Source of the DNA: Bacteroidales bacterium
Lineage (GTDB): Bacteria; Bacteroidota; Bacteroidia; Bacteroidales; JAADJA01
Length of the DNA stretch: 54,660 nucleotides
Assembly (NCBI GenBank): GCA_016783885.1
Contig: JADHVR010000015.1
Location: 1-54,660 of the forward strand
Direction of reading: 5' to 3'
Shown here: positions 50,741 through 54,660 of the stretch, one piece after another
Position numbering within the stretch: position 1 is the first letter of the stretch
Layout: each line of letters begins with the position of its first letter
Program-made: the position numbers and the translations under genes
Notes under the pieces: model-generated
What the model was told of the DNA's origin: nothing
Databases searched by the model: none
Seen by the model: only the letters and a program-made list of their open reading frames with translations

Positions 50741-52810
50741 CTACTTAACCACAATTTTTCGTATAATTATCCCTTCCTCCGTTTCCAACTTTACATAGTA
50801 AATACCACTTTCAGACTTAGATACATTGATCTTATAATTCATCGTATTTACTTCTTCGGCAAGCACAACCTTCCCGATATTATTCAGCAACTCAACTGCT
50901 TTTAAAGCATAACCCGACTTGATAAATATTTTATCTTGTGCCGGGTTTGGGAAAATATTTATTGAACTTGCTGCATTTTCTTTCAATCCCGTAATTATAA
51001 TAGAATTTGAAGGACCCGATTCACCGAAATAATAAACTGCCGTTACACAATATTGATAATAGCCAAAAACGTCAGTAAAAGTTGTATCTGTAATAAATCC
51101 GAGTAATGTATTATTACGATAAACGTTATAACCAAGAGGATCAATACATGCAGCCGGGGAATTCCAAAATATTGTAATTAAATCACCAGATATTGTATAG
51201 TCCAGGTTTTGGGGTTCGAGACTGTCAGGCAAAGGAACGGTAACATATTCTGTATTACTAGAATTTGAAATAATCCCATTCAAAAAATATCCATTTACAA
51301 AATAGAAATGTTCAGTTTCTGGAAAGATCAATGAATCAACATAAGATGTTTCAAATGTAGTAGCTATCCATGTCGAATCTTTGTAAACTCGAAAGCTGTC
51401 AGCTGGTGTTCCCGGTGGTATAGTCTGCCATTCCAATATGATATCAGTACAATTTACTTCAGCTTCCAATGCATAAACAAAAGGAAAACCCGCGACTAAC
51501 ATTTCAACCAGAACAACAGGGGAGCCCACATTTGGTAATGTAGAAAAATGAATTTCCGCTTCATTAATACTTGTGAAAATATTCGTCGCATCAAAATACA
51601 CCGTCATTTCCTCTGATTCGCCTGGCTCTAAAGTTCCAGAAGTCGGATCAATGGAAATCCAGGTTTGATATTCCGCTAATTCCAAGCCCCATATCCATTC
51701 GTCTGTTACGATTCCACCTAATGTCCATGTTCCGGGAATAATATCCGGTTGTGTAAACAAACCGCCTGCCCCATTAGTTAAAGGTTCAGGTAACAAAGAA
51801 TCCAGGCATACCATAAACCCTGTTCCTTGCATGGTGGGTAAATCAAGTTGTACAAGTACGTTCGGATTGGTTCCAACCATTCCGTATCCCCAAAGATAAG
51901 GACTGCCATCGGAAACATTATCATAAGCAAAGCCGGAATAGTTGGCTCCGCTTGGTCCTACTGGAGCGGCAGCGATTAAAGCGCCACTGCGGTCGAATGC
52001 GATAATGTCGCCACCCCAGCTGTAACCATAAAAAATGTCTTCATCATCGTTATACGCAATGGCCCTTACAATTTGTGGGGTAGTGATCGTACTGACCAGA
52101 GTCTGCGCGTAAAAATCCATTTCATAAATGACTGGACTTCCGTTTCCCCCATAAAAATAAGTGCCGTCATAAGCCAGGTCGCGCAAGCCGGGAACAACAA
52201 TTGATAAGGTTCCAATAAAGGTTCCGTCCAAAGCGTATTTAGAAATTATTCCATTGTTGAAGTTGGTGACATAAAAATATTCTCCGTCACATTCGATACC
52301 GACCTTGCCGGTTGCCCCTGTGACCGGATACTGGAACTGCACATCCAGAAAATCTTCCATAGCATTATTGGTCAATATCTCCAGGTTGGCAGACCAATCA
52401 ACACTTCCCTGTCCCGGATTGGAAAGGGTGATTATTACGGTTGTTGAGGTATTGGGTCCGAGAGTGACTTGAATATTCAACGGGTCCACCATAAATTCGG
52501 GGCAGGGTACACTAAAATTACCTGTGGCAGTTTGGTTTTCAATAATTTCCACCATATTTATAAAAGGGTCATATCCTTCGATAATACAGGTTACATTCCA
52601 GGTTCCAACCGGTAAACCTGGAAATTCATAATAGCCGTTTGCATCGGTTGTATCATAAAAAATTCCACCCACATCAATTATGGCATCTTCAATCGGCTGT
52701 CCATTACTACAAGAGACAGTGCCTTCAAGGCTGCCTGTTTGTGCTGTTAATTCATTAATCAGGAAACTACTGATTATAAATAAAATCAGGAACAGAATTA
52801 TTTTTTTCAT
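50741..52810 (-). CDS. T9SS-secreted protein paralog (carboxypeptidase-like, propeller, FN3)
   Basis: This 689-residue paralog of the adjacent gene lacks the GEVED head. It has a signal peptide (1-23), a carboxypeptidase-regulatory-like domain (about 27-95, GSLEGTVSCSNGQPIEDAII) and the shared propeller-like core (about 155-375). The core reads YFYVTNFNNGIISKYALDGT and YDGTYFYGGNGSPVIYEMDF. FN3-like stretches (about 445-605) and a type A T9SS domain (about 615-689, INIFPNPAQDKIFIKSG) complete it. The order of domains is the same in the three neighbours, and recent tandem duplication with divergence is the simplest history. Its ligand is unknown. Confidence 0.88.
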   Translation of the reverse strand: MKKIILFLILFIISSFLINELTAQTGSLEGTVSCSNGQPIEDAIIDVGGIFYDTTDANGYYEFPGLPVGTWNVTCIIEGYDPFINMVEIIENQTATGNFSVPCPEFMVDPLNIQVTLGPNTSTTVIITLSNPGQGSVDWSANLEILTNNAMEDFLDVQFQYPVTGATGKVGIECDGEYFYVTNFNNGIISKYALDGTFIGTLSIVVPGLRDLAYDGTYFYGGNGSPVIYEMDFYAQTLVSTITTPQIVRAIAYNDDEDIFYGYSWGGDIIAFDRSGALIAAAPVGPSGANYSGFAYDNVSDGSPYLWGYGMVGTNPNVLVQLDLPTMQGTGFMVCLDSLLPEPLTNGAGGLFTQPDIIPGTWTLGGIVTDEWIWGLELAEYQTWISIDPTSGTLEPGESEEMTVYFDATNIFTSINEAEIHFSTLPNVGSPVVLVEMLVAGFPFVYALEAEVNCTDIILEWQTIPPGTPADSFRVYKDSTWIATTFETSYVDSLIFPETEHFYFVNGYFLNGIISNSSNTEYVTVPLPDSLEPQNLDYTISGDLITIFWNSPAACIDPLGYNVYRNNTLLGFITDTTFTDVFGYYQYCVTAVYYFGESGPSNSIIITGLKENAASSINIFPNPAQDKIFIKSGYALKAVELLNNIGKVVLAEEVNTMNYKINVSKSESGIYYVKLETEEGIIIRKIVVK

Positions 52811-52872
52811 TTTGAATTATTTTTTTGAACCTGTAAATATACAACATTTCATTAATGAATTCAAATTTGCGA

Positions 52873-52908
52873 GAAAAAAAAGAGGCTGACTAATATAGCC
52901 AGCCTCTT
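52873..52908 (-). terminator. Terminator of the third T9SS paralog gene
   Basis: AAGAGGCTG (52880-52888) pairs perfectly with CAGCCTCTT (52900-52908). On the minus strand it is followed by a run of seven T residues. It lies 77 bases after the stop at 52985, so the third paralog has its own transcript end. Confidence 0.85.
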
Positions 52909-52938
52909 ACTTTTTATCCGTCTCGACCGCTTTGATCC

Positions 52939-52958
52939 TGCCTTGCCGTCAGGCAGTC
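52939..52958. repeat. GC-rich CTGCCT/AGGCAG hairpin
   Basis: CTGCCT pairs with AGGCAG around a 7-base TGCCGTC loop, between the terminator and the third T9SS gene. It is of the same kind as the hairpin at 31757-31790. Confidence 0.4.
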
Positions 52959-52984
52959 GGTTTGACGGTTAGTATCAGGGTAAT

Positions 52985-54660
52985 TTATTTAACAGCAATC
53001 TTCCTGATCACCTGACCTTCGTCAGTATCAAGCTTGATGTAGTAAATACCGCGTTCGAATGTAGATACATTGAACTTATAATTCATAGCATTTACTTCTT
53101 CATCAATCACTACCTGACCTATATTATTAAGAACCTGAATGGTCTTAATCTCATACGTTGAATTAATATTTACAAGGTCTGTGGCAGGATTCGGGAAGAT
53201 CTGGAACATATTAGCATCCGGTTCATCAATGCCTGTAATTAATGCATAATCCGGATTAGACGGACCTGATTCACCGAAGTAATATACAGCAACTACATAA
53301 TATTCGTAGAATCCCGCAGATAAAGCAGGATCAATATATGTGAGTTCGGTTACCAATGATGTATTAATCTGAGAACCATCACGGAAAACGTTATATCCAT
53401 CCGGGGCAAGACAAGCATCCGGAGCATCCCATGTTAGAGTTACATCATTTTCGCCAGGTGTATTCGCAAATGCCTCAAAGTTCAATGCTTCAAGGTCACC
53501 TGGTGTTGGAACAGTAATGCAGAAATCCTCTGTTGGCATTGACTCTTCACCGGCATAAACAGCCTTGATATAATAGCAATACTCAACTTCAGGATCAACC
53601 ATAGGATCGGTGTATTCCATAACTGTTACATTATCGAGAAGTGCACCATCGCGGTAAACATTCCAGCTATCAGGGTTACCACCTGTGGGCATATCCCAGG
53701 TTAAATTAACATCAGTACAGTCATAAGAACCTGCAAGGTTGATCGGCGGGATCAATCCTGCAACTGTCAGAGTTACTGCAACAACCGGTGAACCAACATT
53801 CGGAGTTGTTGAGAAGTGGATTTCAGCTTCGAAAACTCCTGGCAACAGTCCGGTGGCATTGAAGTTCAGTGTCATATCTTCATTAGCGCCACCCGTAAGC
53901 GTACCTGATGTCGGAGCAATAGTGAGCCATACCGGACCGGATTCACATAGCTCGAGACCCCAGATATTAACATTCTGTGAAGTTCCCAATAATGTCCAGA
54001 AACCGGCAACAAGGTTATCATCAATACACATACCTCCGGCAATACCTGTTCCCACAGCAACAACGCTTCCTACATCAAAATATACTCCGGTTTCGGTTCC
54101 GTCAGGAAGTTGCATCTGAATCAATTCATTCAATGTTGCACCTACCTGTGCATATCCCCAGAGATATGGAGCACCAGCACTGTAGTTATCATAACCAAAA
54201 CCATAGTAGCTGTCGCCAACAGGACCTACCGACCAACTGCTGACAAAACCACCTGTCGGATCAAATACGGTAATGGCGGTTCCCCAGTTATTGGCATAGA
54301 ATACATCATCGGTTTCATTATAGCCTATTGCCCTGACATCAGTTGGTGCTGTAAACGTACTTACCAGTGACTGACCGGCAAAGTCCATCTCATATACCGT
54401 AGAAGTAGCTGCACCGCCATAAAAATAAGTTCCGTTATATGCAAGGTCTCTTACAGCGGAAGCACCGCTTATTGTGAATGACTCAATATAGGTTCCATCG
54501 AGTTGGTACCTGTAAAACTCGGCACCGTTCCACTTGGTGGTATATATGTTGCTGCCGTCACATTCGATACCGGCTTCACCGCCACCTACACCAACAGGCC
54601 ATTCGAACTGAACATCGAATAAATCTTTGGAGCCATCATCTGTTATTACCACAACTCCTG
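52985..54660 (-). CDS. T9SS-secreted protein paralog, N-terminus beyond the window
   Basis: The frame is open to the window edge, with at least 558 codons visible; the GTG at 54652 is not a real start. The visible part begins in the propeller-like core (LFDVQFEWPVGVGGGEAGIE, YTTKWNGAEFYRYQLDGTYI, FYGGAATSTVYEMDFAGQS). It continues through FN3-like stretches (NLAGSYDCTDVNLTWDMPTG, DALTLTWD-type repeats) and ends in a type A T9SS domain (MFQIFPNPATDLVNINSTYE to YYIKLDTDEGQVIRKIAVK). Codon use looks less AT-rich than in its two paralogs. Any N-terminal GEVED or carboxypeptidase-like module would lie outside. Confidence 0.88.
   Translation of the reverse strand, partial: GVVVITDDGSKDLFDVQFEWPVGVGGGEAGIECDGSNIYTTKWNGAEFYRYQLDGTYIESFTISGASAVRDLAYNGTYFYGGAATSTVYEMDFAGQSLVSTFTAPTDVRAIGYNETDDVFYANNWGTAITVFDPTGGFVSSWSVGPVGDSYYGFGYDNYSAGAPYLWGYAQVGATLNELIQMQLPDGTETGVYFDVGSVVAVGTGIAGGMCIDDNLVAGFWTLLGTSQNVNIWGLELCESGPVWLTIAPTSGTLTGGANEDMTLNFNATGLLPGVFEAEIHFSTTPNVGSPVVAVTLTVAGLIPPINLAGSYDCTDVNLTWDMPTGGNPDSWNVYRDGALLDNVTVMEYTDPMVDPEVEYCYYIKAVYAGEESMPTEDFCITVPTPGDLEALNFEAFANTPGENDVTLTWDAPDACLAPDGYNVFRDGSQINTSLVTELTYIDPALSAGFYEYYVVAVYYFGESGPSNPDYALITGIDEPDANMFQIFPNPATDLVNINSTYEIKTIQVLNNIGQVVIDEEVNAMNYKFNVSTFERGIYYIKLDTDEGQVIRKIAVK

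Overview
The window is a chromosomal piece of a Bacteroidota (Bacteroidetes) bacterium, probably an environmental Bacteroidales-like lineage. The evidence is four predicted secreted proteins with type IX secretion (T9SS) C-terminal sorting domains, a DUF3098 gene inside the ftsX-uppP-truB-queA cluster, TTTG/TAnnTTTG promoters of the Bacteroidetes type, and AT-rich spacers with small GC-rich hairpins. No phage, plasmid or CRISPR signature was seen.

Layout. 1-930: a decayed mobile-element edge with two truncated transposases and repeat-rich spacer. 932-6641 (minus strand): glutamine synthetase, a Ca-type P-ATPase, a frameshifted ATPase-gene remnant and meaB. 6745-14470 (minus strand): a compact five-gene operon encoding a J-like protein, a membrane-anchored coiled-coil protein with a GrpE-like tail, an 852-residue Hsp70, a degenerate kinase fused to an AAA+ ATPase, and a TerB-like protein. 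A perfect 19-bp direct repeat lies just outside each end of it. 14808-16167: tRNA-Lys(CUU), a paired-hairpin repeat and tsaD. 16213-18168: a convergent type II restriction-modification pair whose methyltransferase carries an N-terminal MerR-like helix-turn-helix. 18280-31552 (plus strand): a K+ channel, a C-terminal processing protease, a T9SS beta-helix protein, rplU-rpmA, serS, a TPR protein and polA. 31801-32397: a lipoprotein. 32389-37147 (minus strand): ftsX, DUF3098, uppP, truB, queA and ispD. 37358-47930: a GNAT enzyme, a PHP phosphatase, a U32 protein, a DUF4143 ATPase, an RND exporter, rfbA, a polyprenyl synthase and an ABC-F protein. 47989-54660 (minus strand): three tandem paralogous T9SS secreted proteins, the last cut by the window edge.

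Most of the window is ordinary housekeeping. The candidate for an undescribed system is the 6745-14470 operon. It holds a complete but divergent Hsp70 cycle: J-like co-chaperone, Hsp70 and a putative exchange factor. The exchange-factor domain appears to be tied to a periplasmic coiled coil through one membrane helix, and the operon adds an AAA+ machine with a dead-looking kinase domain and a TerB-like protein. I infer an envelope- or stress-sensing chaperone module that may move as a cassette. Secondary points of interest are a twin-hairpin repeat family with shared TTATACT ends, a terminator-like hairpin directly before a T9SS gene, and the three paralogous adhesin-like genes with different N-terminal modules.
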